The notes beneath the pieces were generated by a model that did not search any database, had not been told where the DNA came from, and was given only the letters and a program-made list of their open reading frames with translations. DNA of 64,000 nt from Argopecten irradians (taxonomy: Eukaryota > Mollusca > Bivalvia > Pectinida > Pectinidae). The DNA lies in the NCBI RefSeq assembly GCF_041381155.1, contig NC_091135.1, forward strand, positions 60,858,567 to 60,922,566, read 5' to 3'. This document shows, one piece after another, positions 13,101 to 24,200 of the stretch (positions within the stretch are counted from its first letter, which is position 1; each line of letters begins with the position of its first letter). A program made the position numbers and the translations under genes.

Positions 13101-14312
13101 TTTTTTTTTACATCTAATTGAATGGTGGGATGTTTTCTTTTCGCCAAAAATATGCTTCGCCGAATTTTTGAATAATATACCTAAATCATTTACAACATTG
13201 TCTATTTCAGAAGCGGTGACTAGCTCATTCGGCTTAACTACTAACCTGTCCAATTTTCCCATGATATCTTGAAGACTACCAAACGCATCTTCTTCGATAT
13301 GGTTAACATAAGCCATTAATTTTTCATTATTCCATTTTATATAATTATTTGCTGAAGTATTCTCTATATCTTCTCTGTTTGTTCTAGCTATATCCATTTT
13401 GTTAGAGACGCAAAATTCAAGTCTACAGTGAACATCCGAAAATAAGGGGTCAAAATCAAATACTTCGAAGTTAGATATGTGCTTGAAACAATCAGATGAA
13501 AGTAGTAGATAGTCAATCACGCTAGTTTCGTTACATGTAACTTTTCCAATAAATCTGTCTTTCCCAATCCGACCATTAGCAATGAATATATTATTATTTT
13601 TACAAAACTCTAGAAGTTTATATCCAAAACTATAAGTTCTTCCTTTACACTGACTTGTTCTCTGTAACGAAATACCAGCATCACTTAGATTTTGTAGATC
13701 ATAAAAGTATTTATAGAGTTCATCATTAGAATTGATATCTAAAACATCAATAAGAGTATCATCAGGCTGTATATAATCATTATTACATTGTGTTTTGGCA
13801 TTAAAGTCACCAACAAAAGCAAATTTACAATTATCGTCAGCAATATCAATCATTTCGTTTTCAATTTCTTCAAAACAATCGGCTGATGAATATTTCGAGT
13901 TTTCAGGAGGAATGTAAACACAGCCTAAAAGTATATCAAAATCCTTATTAGTTAATGTTTTAGGCAATCTCATCCACTGTATAAAATCAGATGGAGTTTG
14001 GTGGAATTGTAAATGAGTTTTCAACTCTTCTTTATATATAATAAGAATGCCACCCGATTTTCTTTTCACCTCTTTAGACCTGTTTTTACAGAAATATCCA
14101 TAGCCATGTGGTAAATCTAATACATCAAATTCATCCAATTTACTTTCGGCAAAAATCAATATGTCGTACGATTGGATAAGTAAATCAAATTCTGGTGATC
14201 TCAGTTTTGATGATACACCACATACATTAACAAATGTAACTTTAATTGATTTATTCGGACAATGTCCCGGTGTTTCATCGTCAGAGTCACTGTATAGTTC
14301 CTCCTCGCACCC
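12960..14312 (-). CDS. LINE ORF2 part 1: apurinic-like endonuclease
   Basis: The N-terminal endonuclease of ORF2 nicks the target DNA to prime reverse transcription. Motifs seen: KVTFVNVCGVSSKL at the start, FAESKLDEFD (catalytic Glu), FVGDFNAKT (GDFNA motif), SVIDYLLLSSD and FSDVHCRLEF (the SDxH active-site end). The frame directly follows the ORF1 stop in the same register and has no ATG before the first endonuclease strand. The original frame leaves the true ORF2 at the A9 run (13,101-13,109) and ends falsely at 12,960. On the other side of the run the +1 frame continues (KPWFTNECHLKRIL). Confidence 0.88.
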   Translation of the reverse strand, partial: GCEEELYSDSDDETPGHCPNKSIKVTFVNVCGVSSKLRSPEFDLLIQSYDILIFAESKLDEFDVLDLPHGYGYFCKNRSKEVKRKSGGILIIYKEELKTHLQFHQTPSDFIQWMRLPKTLTNKDFDILLGCVYIPPENSKYSSADCFEEIENEMIDIADDNCKFAFVGDFNAKTQCNNDYIQPDDTLIDVLDINSNDELYKYFYDLQNLSDAGISLQRTSQCKGRTYSFGYKLLEFCKNNNIFIANGRIGKDRFIGKVTCNETSVIDYLLLSSDCFKHISNFEVFDFDPLFSDVHCRLEFCVSNKMDIARTNREDIENTSANNYIKWNNEKLMAYVNHIEEDAFGSLQDIMGKLDRLVVKPNELVTASEIDNVVNDLGILFKNSAKHIFGEKKTSHHSIRCKKKEINLGSLMNVILKEFYFTRLKDVIIKIKPRQTRLPLRILVKNTEKL

Positions 14313-15347
14313 TTAGCGGTATCTATCAGGGGTGGAGTCAAAACGCCCTCGCTTGCGGGGACGTCGTCGATTTGGCGTGCCGAATGCGTGGAATGGTGGA
14401 GTAGCATTACGTTGGGTACCTTGGGCATAGTTTCCTGTGGGTTGTGGTGTCTGATGGCCTTGTTCGTCGTAGGGTTGTCCATCTACATATAGGATATCGC
14501 GCACAATTTTGGCCCTGTGCCCCTCTGTGCGGAGCTGGCGTAGTTTGGGATAAAGGCTACGACGCGCCTGCTCAATTTCCTCAGGAAATTGTCGGTTGAT
14601 TCTGTACGGCTTTCCGCGGAGCTTTCTGGCATTTTGTAGGACATGCTCTAGGTCTGCTCGGTAAATAAATTTCGCTATTATCGGCCTAGGACCTCTTCTC
14701 GATTCTCTACCGAATCTATGAACATTAGCAAACTGGGGGGATTCATAAATGCCGAGTTGCTCGTCGAGGAATTGTCGTATGACGTCATATGTATTCTCCC
14801 AGTTCTGCTCATTAATGCCAGAAAAGATCAGATTGTATTTCATAGATCGACATCTCAGGTCCGTAAGTTGTTCTGTAATCTCATCGTTTTTCTCCGTCAA
14901 ATCAGCTAAAAAATGTTCTTTTTCAGTTTTGTATTTGTCTAGGTCTTGTTGTAATTGTTTCACCATGGATTCTAATTTTCTTGTATGTTCTTGTAAGTTT
15001 TTAACGTTTTGTTCACCTTTTTGACATTGTTCGGTCACGCCATCGAAGATGTTACTCAATCCCTTAAGATTATTGTCAAATTCGGAGAAACGTACGTTTA
15101 GTTGACCGGTTTCATTTTCAAGGGAGGTCACTCTTCCCGACAATTTGGACACTGATTCACATACGGTATCTATACGTTTGATGGCAATGTCAAAATAATC
15201 AAGTTTGGAGCTGATGGAATTATTCATTTTTATTATCAACTTATGCAAAGTTTCAAGAGTAATGGGTTCATTCTCAGACTCACAGTCGTATAACGTAGCC
15301 CTGCTTTCAGCTAATACATCAGACAGTTTATCATGCTGGTCTGCCAT
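14313..15347 (-). CDS. LINE ORF1 protein (coiled coil plus RRM-like)
   Basis: A 344-residue ORF1 protein, the RNA-binding chaperone of the retrotransposon particle. Residues about 50-165 form a long heptad-rich coiled coil (SVSKLSGRVTSLENE, LESMVKQLQQDLDKYK). Next comes an RRM-like core beginning RSMKYNLIFSGI and a C-terminal domain with VHRFGRESRRGPRPIIAKF, the layout of L1-type ORF1p. The tail is basic (RRRPRKRGRF) and suits nucleic-acid binding. The ATG at 15,347 starts MADQHDKLSD. The stop is a TAA at 14,313, directly followed in the same frame by ORF2. Confidence 0.88.
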   Translation of the reverse strand: MADQHDKLSDVLAESRATLYDCESENEPITLETLHKLIIKMNNSISSKLDYFDIAIKRIDTVCESVSKLSGRVTSLENETGQLNVRFSEFDNNLKGLSNIFDGVTEQCQKGEQNVKNLQEHTRKLESMVKQLQQDLDKYKTEKEHFLADLTEKNDEITEQLTDLRCRSMKYNLIFSGINEQNWENTYDVIRQFLDEQLGIYESPQFANVHRFGRESRRGPRPIIAKFIYRADLEHVLQNARKLRGKPYRINRQFPEEIEQARRSLYPKLRQLRTEGHRAKIVRDILYVDGQPYDEQGHQTPQPTGNYAQGTQRNATPPFHAFGTPNRRRPRKRGRFDSTPDRYR

Positions 15348-15800
15348 GTTTACATATGTGGTTCACTCGCGTACACAGACAGGTAAGGCACGGGTATTCA
15401 CAGGTGACATACGCGTATATAGTGTTCATTCATGCGGCAATGCGTAATGGCAGTAGTTGAGTACCTTCAGTAGACCGTGACGAATCGCCGATCGTATAGT
15501 CTCCTTACAGCATTGGACGAAATTCACCTGTAAGTCTATTTATAGTAACAGTTTGGATTATAATTTGTTAATAAACACACATCTCAAAAAACTACTTTTC
15601 AAGTTGACAAACTTCAGCAAAGTCACTCCAAATAATACCAAACAGTTCCGATAACGAACTCATGGGAAAATATTGATACTCATCTCGTTACTTCATCGAT
15701 AATCTCCATCTCTGTCAGAGCAATATCAAACGTGTCGGTGAACTGGGCGCCGCCATGTTTTTAAACCCGATGCCGGTCGAATGACTACTGGCTGCCCAGC

Positions 15801-16697
15801 GCATGAAACCCGGTATTTATACCCAAAAGCTGTCAGTGACAGACACGCGGCTGTCAGTGACAACCCAGTGACAGCCCGAAGCTGTCATTTGGAAGCCGCT
15901 GGCAACCGGAAGCTGTCATCGTAACCATGTTACGCCAAGAAACTAACAATCCTTACAACTATTAATATAGTTCCTAATGAAATACTAAAATCATTAACTT
16001 AGATAATTTATACAATAACTATAACATATTTCTAACTCAATAATGATCCGGAAATCATACAAAATCTAGAAGAGCCGGATACGACTCTAAATTTACTAGT
16101 TTGGCTCAAACGCCGGTCGACCTTCACCGTCATAGTTGACAATGACAACACATTCAACTAGGGCGAAACAAGCTCCAAACCTACAGAAATAAACTGTAAG
16201 TACATAAATTACTGTTGCGCTTATACTTATAACATAAAAAGCATACTTAATATGTAGTGTGGATCTTATAACACATCGTTATAGTACTAAAACTTACATT
16301 AGAAAACCTCCGAGTAACATGGACGACTCTGGACAATCGTATAACCTACGAACTTGAGTAAGACTCGTATTAATTCTAATACAGTTTTGCACTTCTTATC
16401 TTCTAACATGGTGAAATAATAATTATCATCACTAATAAACAACCTATAGACAATATCCCACAGAGGCATTAATTACTCCAATGTAAAATGCAATGCTCAA
16501 AGCAATGAGCTGATCTTTACAGCTATAAAATTGAACGTAAACAAATAACAAGATTACAAATAACTTTATCAAGTCACTTCTTTACAATACCTTATTTTCG
16601 TGCATTCAAAAAACATATTAAAACATGTTAATCTGGAAAAACTAGTCATATCAGACCATGGTATAATGTTTAAACTTTATATTTGTTCACAAATACA
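15801..16697. other. AT-rich stretch right of the LINE
   Basis: No gene seen. Part of it may still belong to the LINE 5' UTR (to about 15,950). The remainder is unstructured AT-rich sequence. Confidence 0.4.
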
Positions 16698-18376
16698 ATC
16701 ACTGTGGGTACTATTGGTCAGTTCAAGCTTAGTATGTATCGCGTCCGTATGCGATCTGTCAACCCCCCAGCGTCATATATTTATGGAGGAATAGACAGGA
16801 ATCCAGGGTCACCTGTAGGGGGGTACCGCAATGAAAACGAATGTGAACTATTGTTCGTGATATTGAATTACTAGATTGTTCCAGGTTATCATTTTAGGGT
16901 TGTATAGACGGGTTATGATATGGAAATTTATGTTTAGGCCAATTTCATATTGTCGTGGCCATGGATGTTTCAACAAGAAGACTGAAAATTTAGCTTTTGT
17001 ACGGGGGCTTGCTAAATTGGTGTACGGGGACTTGGTTTATGAGATAAATATGGTGTACGGGGGCTTGGCATAATTAAAATGAGAAACCTCACAATATGTT
17101 TAAAACAAATAGCGTCTAGTCGTCCAAAAGACAGATGTAAAGTTTTCTTCCGACGTTTATGTCTTCGTAAATCAAATGTAACGATGTCAATGGAATAGTA
17201 GGCCTTCCAGACGAAGATGATGAATGTTGGTTGGTCTGTAGATTCTGTATACAAGATCAGTTTGTTTGTTTGCTGGCAATTTTGTTAAATACTTTAACGG
17301 AGGGGATCATTTTGAGGAAGGAATTCCTGTACTTGTATTACACAAACATATAGCGCCGATTTCGATAAGAAATATAATTTCATCTGGTGGGATTCAAGTA
17401 ATTTTACTTTTGAATTGTAAACCATGGCTACGAATACATATTTGTCATAGCGTTGTTTTGACATCGCGTTTGTACAAGAAAAACTCCAATCAGGTATTTT
17501 CCACAATGCTCCAACACAACGAAGGTGAGTAGTATATTTTAGCATAGTTAATTGTAATATGTAATGATATTTACGGTGCAATGTTTGACGGAAAGTCTGT
17601 GACTGTCAGCAGCTGCAAAACTCGTAATTACAGTTTTAAATATTGACGATGTATCATGCCAAAGAACTCTAATACGTTAATACTTTTAGTTGCCCAGACT
17701 TAAAAATTAATTGAAAAGAACAGTTTTTTGCCTGAATTGATCAAAATCAAAATGATAAATCATTCTACATAGCGTATCGTTTCAATCAGTAATTTGATAA
17801 TCATATAGAACGCTATATATTGATATCTAGAAAGGAATATTTGGCTTAAAAAGCTGCGTTTCTCAACTCATCAACCAATTCGCCGTACAATCTTCAACCA
17901 TGCTGCCGTACAATCAACATCCAAGCCCCCGTACACTTGATTTTTAACAACAAGCAAGCCCCCGTACACAACGTGATTTTCACTGATTTATTTCGCAATC
18001 TTCATGACCTCAAAATTTGTCATCGGGGCGTGAGTTGCTTTCCTATGTTGTGAATTAGCCATAGAAAATGAATTCCGTTTTCAGAAAAGCATTAAATATT
18101 CATATCAGCGAATTATTTTGAACCGCCTTTTTCACTGCGGTACCCCCCCCCCCCCCCTGCATGTGACCCTGGATTCCTGTCTATTCCTCAATAACTATAT
18201 GACGCTGGGGGTTGACAGATCGCATACGGACGCGATATATACTTAGCTTGAACTGACCAATAGTTACAGATACATTAATTACATTAAAACTGTGAAAATA
18301 TTGCAAAACTTCCCCTTGCTGTGACAGGTCACCGCCTCGTCGATACCAATATCCCGTGTACGGGTACCCACAGTGA
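16698..18376. mobile_element. Non-autonomous DNA element with long inverted ends
   Basis: The termini are inverted copies of CACTGTGGGTAC. Inside them, about 130 bp at the left (TATTGGTCAGTTCAAGC... to the GGGGGTACCGC run) is inverted at 18,130-18,270. The left end lacks about 115 bp that the right end keeps between these two blocks. Inner copies of TGTACGGGGGCTTG (about 17,000-17,070) are inverted at about 17,920-17,970. No transposase frame was found and the target duplication is unclear. Confidence 0.6.
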
Positions 18377-20429
18377 CACTTAAAAATAGCTAGCTAAGGG
18401 AAACTAAGAGTATAACTCGATGGTCCTTCTGTCGACAGCAAAGAGAATGAAGGAGATAAGTTGCTTGTTCGTCTTGTGTTAAAACGACAAACGTTCCTGA
18501 TAAAGTTAAAAGTAAAACAGGGGAAACGCAATACTATCGTCAGGACAATATGTACACCATCACATGACTGGTTCATTCACACCTCTTTTAATAAGAAAAT
18601 TATAATTACACTGTACTATCATTATCAGACCATATATCCACTGTAACACATACATGTACTTGGGAATTACAAGATCGCTCAAGTAAATACGTTATACCAA
18701 ATTCAATCGTTTCACTTCTGCATACCACAGTTCAAACTAATTAAAAAAGATGTATTTAAATGCTAATCTAGAACTCAAACACTGTTTTAAATTCATTTTC
18801 TATTATTGGTAAAGTATTAGCAGTTTTGGCTGCTTTTTACTGACTGATTTTGTTGTTTTATCGGACACATGTGTAAACAGGATCGTCAATTTGAAGCAAA
18901 CAAACCGAAATAATCAATTGAACGAGGTAAATATAAATTAAATCAATGATAATATTACGCTATACTCCATACATCACAATCAGAATTTTAGCTATACTCC
19001 GTACACCTCGCGAGCTATACTCCGTACACTGGTGTCTCCTTATAAAACTAATATCTACAAATCATTCAAGAAACCCAGGTTACCAACATTTTGTATTATG
19101 AATATGTATGTATATCCCTTTATGTAAAAAAGGTGATTAGGGTTAAAACCATATAATCATTTCAAAAGAAACGAAAATGTGTGAGTAATCTAACTTTTTA
19201 GCAGGTACACTCCATATATCTTCACAGATAATTCAATAAAGAAGCATTAAAATTCCACAAGTTTTACATTTAATTTAATTCGAATGTTTTCTGAAACGAC
19301 GTGGCCAGGATACAGTCTGCATACTTGTGCTGTATAATTAAAAACAATGACTGAATCATCCCCTCTGATGCTGTATTTTTTAGCTGTCGCTTCGAGTGTA
19401 GCTATTTCCGGTGTACCGATGATAGACGGTGGGCACGTAAAACTTTTTAACCCACCACCCGAGAAGCATCGCGGTAAGTTTTGGGGGTTTGAAAGGCAGA
19501 TCTCAGAAGTCTGAGACTAATGCCAGAAATGAGATATATATAACAAAACATGGACTTGAAAGTTTGTTGAAATTTGCAGAATGTAGAACTGAAAACTCAT
19601 TTTAAACATACTATTCGAGGCCTATATATGTAGTATGATATCGATACTGAATGTCTCTCCGTTTTATGTTCTATTTGAACTTTAACCCTGTCCTACTTAC
19701 ATCTTATCTTATACAAACAGATACTTCTTCAAAGGAAACCAGATAGGATCCAGTGGACATTTATTCAGCAAAATGCAGCAGGTGGTATGCATTGGTGGAT
19801 AATAATACACCTAACATAGACAAAGTGCATAAGTGAGCTGCACATGTGTGATAAAATTACCAGTGTATTTGACTGCACTGTGCAGTGTTCATCTTATCCA
19901 ATCATATCAGTGGACTAGACATTATAAGTTAACTACGTCACATACATGGTTGCCGTTGCAATTTAAATGGCAGAAAATTGTCCGCTTCAAGGTAGAGAGT
20001 GGTATAATGTATCGCCAATAACGACAATCTCAATAAGACAATGAGTGCACCGTACCCCGGACATTTCCATGTAACTGTACGTACCCCGGACATTTCCATG
20101 TAACTGTAACAAGTGTTATTTGTGTTATAAATCTCTCCGTTTCTTCAAACACTCCACCACAATTTCAAAATAGTGCCTGATATCGTTAACACAATCAAGT
20201 CTGGTTTTGTAAACAATCCAAACTACATATTTCCGATGTCGCATGTTGAACACTTTGTTATATTATGTAGCATATCGTAATTAATCACTGTTTAATTTTT
20301 AAATACATACATAATCCTCATATCAAGATATGATATCTACATTTTATAAAAATGATGTCGTTAACACTTAAAATTGAAAATGATGCCGTCAACATTATCA
20401 TTCAATTTCCTGTTAAGCACGGGTTTCAG
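18377..20429. other. Intergenic stretch with one exon-like island
   Basis: Mostly featureless AT-rich sequence. It holds an exon-like piece at 19,368-19,473 and a direct tandem duplication of about 28 bp (GTACCCCGGACATTTCC) at 20,053-20,107. Confidence 0.4.
19368..19473 (+). other. Exon-like segment with signal-peptide-like start
   Basis: From ATG the frame reads MLYFLAVASSVAISGVP and runs to a strong donor (G|GTAAGT) at 19,473/19,474. A T-rich tract and AG lie just before CTGTCGCTTCGAG (19,384), so it could also be an internal exon. The shared AVASSVA segment recurs at 6331 on the minus strand. No partner exons were found. Confidence 0.25.
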
Positions 20430-20746
20430 CATCCTCGATATTCCAGGGGTTCCGATCACTTACGATCTCTACACCCCTGGACTATTTCATAGTAAAACTG
20501 GAGGCAACAGAATAGAACAGGTAACTTAGTCATTTGATGTACATCAAAAGAGCCGTATAACGGTACACTGTGGTTGACTCTGTGGCTTTAATGTTAGGCG
20601 TCGCTCTCTCTGTAGTCTTCAAATGAAATATTTGCTAGCCTGTGATTGGTCAAATGTTTTCCGCTGAGCTGCCTTCAATTTCACTATGAGATAGTCCAGG
20701 GGTGTAGAGATCGTAAGTGATCGGAAGCCCTGGAGTATCGAGGATG
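20430..20746. mobile_element. MITE with ~75-bp inverted ends (ATCCTCGATATTCC family)
   Basis: The ends starting CATCCTCGATATTCCAGGG are inverted over about 75 bp. Relatives lie at 32,845-33,153 and, as a fragment, at 23,270-23,410. The interior shares the GTTAGGCGTCGCTCTCTC and TGTGATTGGTCA motifs with the copy at 32.8 kb. Confidence 0.75.
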
Positions 20747-20890
20747 GGGTTTCAGTCACAGACTCCGGGTTTTCAAGGCTAAAAGGTTTAATTCTGACCT
20801 TGCCAAGAAAAGACATCCAGCTTTTTGGTTCAAGACTTTTCATGTTTGACCAAGACCGTAGTGTGGTTCACCAACGCCACCTATAGAATT

Positions 20891-21014
20891 ACAAAACATG
20901 CAGACAACGCATGTGCGCTTTTACATGTGTTTATCTGTAGCTCTCACATGTGTTTATATTCATAATAAAGATAAACACATGTAAGAGCGCACATGCGTGG
21001 TCTGCATGTTTTGT
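20891..21014. repeat. Inverted repeat just upstream of DHRS1-like copy A
   Basis: Arms of about 43 bp (ACAAAACATGCAGAC... and GTCTGCATGTTTTGT) are near reverse complements. The hairpin ends about 95 bp before the first recognisable coding codon of copy A and may have replaced its original 5' region. Confidence 0.75.
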
Positions 21015-21109
21015 GCTGTCATTTGACCTGTGTGATTATGGTGATATTTGTTCACTAACACTTCGATTTTGTCCTGATTTTCACTCATTGTCACTTGACT
21101 CCAAAGAAG

Positions 21110-21230
21110 ATTGCCACTGCTGGAGGGAAACTTGCTGGTAAAGTGTGTATAGTGACTGGGGCGACTCGAGGGATTGGTAAAGGAATAGCACTACAGCTGG
21201 GCGAAGCAGGTGCTACAGTCTATATTACAG
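21110..21230 (+). CDS. DHRS1: DHRS1-like A exon 1 (Rossmann cofactor loop)
   Basis: Encodes ATAGGKLAGKVCIVTG and the glycine-rich loop TRGIGKG, ending ATVYIT; phase-1 donor G|GTACG. The T-rich tract and AG just before ATTGCC (about 21,062-21,109) could be an acceptor for an unseen first exon. Differs from copy B exon 1 at about 3 of 118 bases. Confidence 0.85.
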
Positions 21231-24200
21231 GTACGTTTATATATATTAGAAAAGTCAGGTACATCACATATTCCAAGACGAGTTGGTGAATTCGCAACAC
21301 GTACTTTAACCCCGTCAATGACCTAAACATGTGTACACATTTACTTATAATGCATTAGGTACTGTCACTTTATCTTGAACCATAAGTGATACAATTCATC
21401 ATATACCTGTTGACACATTTCATTCAATGGAAATATGTACAATACAAGAAAAATAACATGATCTGATGAGGAGGAGACTTGAAGAACTGGAAGTGAAATT
21501 TGCCGTTTATATATCAAACGACAGTAGGAATTTGCCATTTTCAGATATATTCATGTATTTAAGCATTGATGTCACTATTTTTTAATTTTATCGGGGTATG
21601 AAAAAAAAATTTGTTTGCAAACTGTGTGAATCCGCGTAGCGGATTCTCACAAAAGTTTGCAAACAATTTTTTTTCATAACCCGATAAAATTAAAAAATAG
21701 TGACATCAATACTTATAATTAATTTTATACTCTATTTGATAAAATGAAGTATGTTTAAATGTAACATTATAGTGGTTTTTCAAGGGATTCTTTTTTCCGA
21801 ATCAATACGCAACGTCAATGTCTCTATTGTGACGTCACGAAAACGTCGGGGTTTCGCGCCATTCTCGGATTTTTTTTTTTCATAGTGGTATGCAAAAAAA
21901 ATATTGACCAATCAGAAAGCCATATTTGGTATGAAAACAAAGAAAAATTAATTATTAATTACAATGGTATCCGATTGTATGATTCAAAATACACAGATCA
22001 AAGCGTAAACGATACGTTTATCCGAATTCAAGCATATCCGTTTGTGGTGTATAATTAAATGTAAAGACAGTGGCGTAGGAATATGAAACGTAATGGGGGG
22101 AGGGGGGTGGGGTGGCAAAGGTCCTCAATATTTCGTAACACCCCCCCCCCCCCCCCCCCCCCCCCATCGCGCCCATCACACCCACAAGAGATACTCGCTA
22201 CAATTTTTCAGATATAAATACATGTTATCCTTGTACACATCTATAGACAGTGGCGTAGCTAATAGGAAATCAATGAATACGCAAATTAGCGTGCGAGTTT
22301 GGGGGATTCCGGGGGGGGGGGGTATCCCCTAAAAATTTTAAAGATTTAGAATGACTGAGATGAGTTTAACGATAGATATTGATGATTTTGCGAGTGCCGA
22401 AGGCGCGAGATTTGGTGTTTGGGGGGTACGGGGGTCTCCCCCGGGAAAAAAATGTACAATTAATAATGCCAGAGACGAGTTTTACGATGTTTTTTGTTGA
22501 ATTTACGATAGCCGAAGGCGCAAGATTTTTGTGTTTGGTGGGTCCGGGTTCTTCGCCGGGAAAAAAATCTACGATTTAGAATGGATGAGATGAATTTTAC
22601 GCTGCATTTTGTGATTTTGCGAGCGCCGAAGTTGCGAGATTTTGGTGTTTGGGGGTCCGGGGTCTCCCCGGGAAAAAAGATGAGTTTTACGATGCATTTT
22701 GATGGTTTTAAAGCGTTCTTAACACGGTAATTGTTCGATTTAAGGTTACCAGCATTTAGAAATGATAATTGTGAGTGTCTTCATTCCATTATGCAACCCA
22801 GCTCGATCTGAACATACCGGATTCACCCCATCGGCACATTGTTGTGTAACTCAAAACAATAATGAATGATTGTCTTCCTAAGACATATAAACAAATTGAT
22901 CTTTCAAAAGCATTTTTTGGAATAGTATTATCCATTGATGGACTTTTTTTAGTTTAGTTCGTGCGTATTAAATTTTCATTATTAAAGGTTTAAAAATTAC
23001 GTGTTTGAAAGTTTAAGGAAACGCGCCGCGCAGCGGAAAATTTTCTAAAATGAAGTACAAAAATGTGCAGGAAGAACTTTTTTCTTTCAAATTTGCATAT
23101 GAAGAACATTTGCCCCCCTGACCCCCGCTTCCTACGCCCCTGAAAGATAATTAATCAGAAGTCTAATACATCGAAGGGTAGAATATTACCTATAAGCTCT
23201 TTATTAACTTGAGCTAACTAGCTAGCTCGCCAATTGAAAAAAAAAAAAATGATAAATTCATAGATTCACCATCTTCGATACTTCAGGTGTTACTATCAGT
23301 GATGCCATATCTCCCATGGACTATCTCATAGTAAAACTGAAGATAGTTTTCTAGAGAAAAAATAACTGATCAATAAGAGAAGTCCTTTGAAGGTACAATC
23401 AACCACTGTTTACCGTTATTCGGTTCTTTTAACATGCATAAATTTAGGAACCAATTCACCCGGGACTTCTGGTTACTTCAGGTTTACTACGAAAATCAAA
23501 GCAGAACGTTCCTCCTCTTTGTGACATTTGATATATTTTGACATGTAACAGGGCAAAGAAGTGTGTCACCAGCCAGGCTCGACCACGGACTTATTGGTCC
23601 GCCGCTCTACCGACTGAGCAATATATCCTGCTACAGACAGATTAGCTTATTGCCTCTTCGTTGACAGTAACCGTTTTTATTTTATAGGTAGAACCTTGGT
23701 GGTTACCAAAGACAGCATTGTAGGTGGATCACTTACGGATACAGCTAGAGAGGTAAGTTTGTACGCCTTCCTCCGTGTTGTGTGGGAGTGGACCACGGGT
23801 CACTTACGGATACAGCTAGAGAGGTAAGTTTGTACGCCTTCCTCCGTGTTGTGTGGGAGTGGACCACGGGTCACTTACGGATACAGCTAGAGAGGTAAGT
23901 TTGTACGCTTTCCTCCGTGTTGTGTGGACCACGGGTCACTTACGGATACAGCTAGAGAGGTAAGTTTGTACGCCTTCCTCCGTATTGTGTGGACCACGGG
24001 TCACTTGCGGATACAACTAGAGAGGTAAGTTTGTACGCCTTCCTCCGTGTTGTGTGGGAGTGGACCACGGGTCACTTACGGATACAGCTAGAGAGGTAAG
24101 TTTGTACGCCTTCCTCCGTGTTGTGTAGGAGTGGACCACGGGTCACTTACGGATACAGCTAGAGAAGTAAGTTTGTACGCCTTACTCCGTGTTGTGTGGG

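Larger units (their letters stand above)
10625..15800 (-). mobile_element. Near-full-length two-ORF LINE
   Basis: Minus-strand non-LTR retrotransposon. ORF1 is at 14,313-15,347, ORF2 at 10,750-14,312 and the 3' UTR runs to about 10,630, ending in a tail of short A-rich repeats (AAATCTG). The 5' UTR probably starts between 15,500 and 15,950, including several GCTGTCAGTGACA copies at 15,830-15,880, but the exact 5' border was not found. No RNase H domain is visible. The two ORFs are open except for one frameshift, so the insertion is young. The clade is not assigned: ORF1 has an L1-like layout and the RT resembles invertebrate Jockey/CR1-group enzymes. Confidence 0.85.

Noticed and set aside
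9600-16600. A larger host element around the long LINE
   Set aside because: Both flanks have a similar AT-rich texture, but I could not find shared terminal repeats or target duplications.
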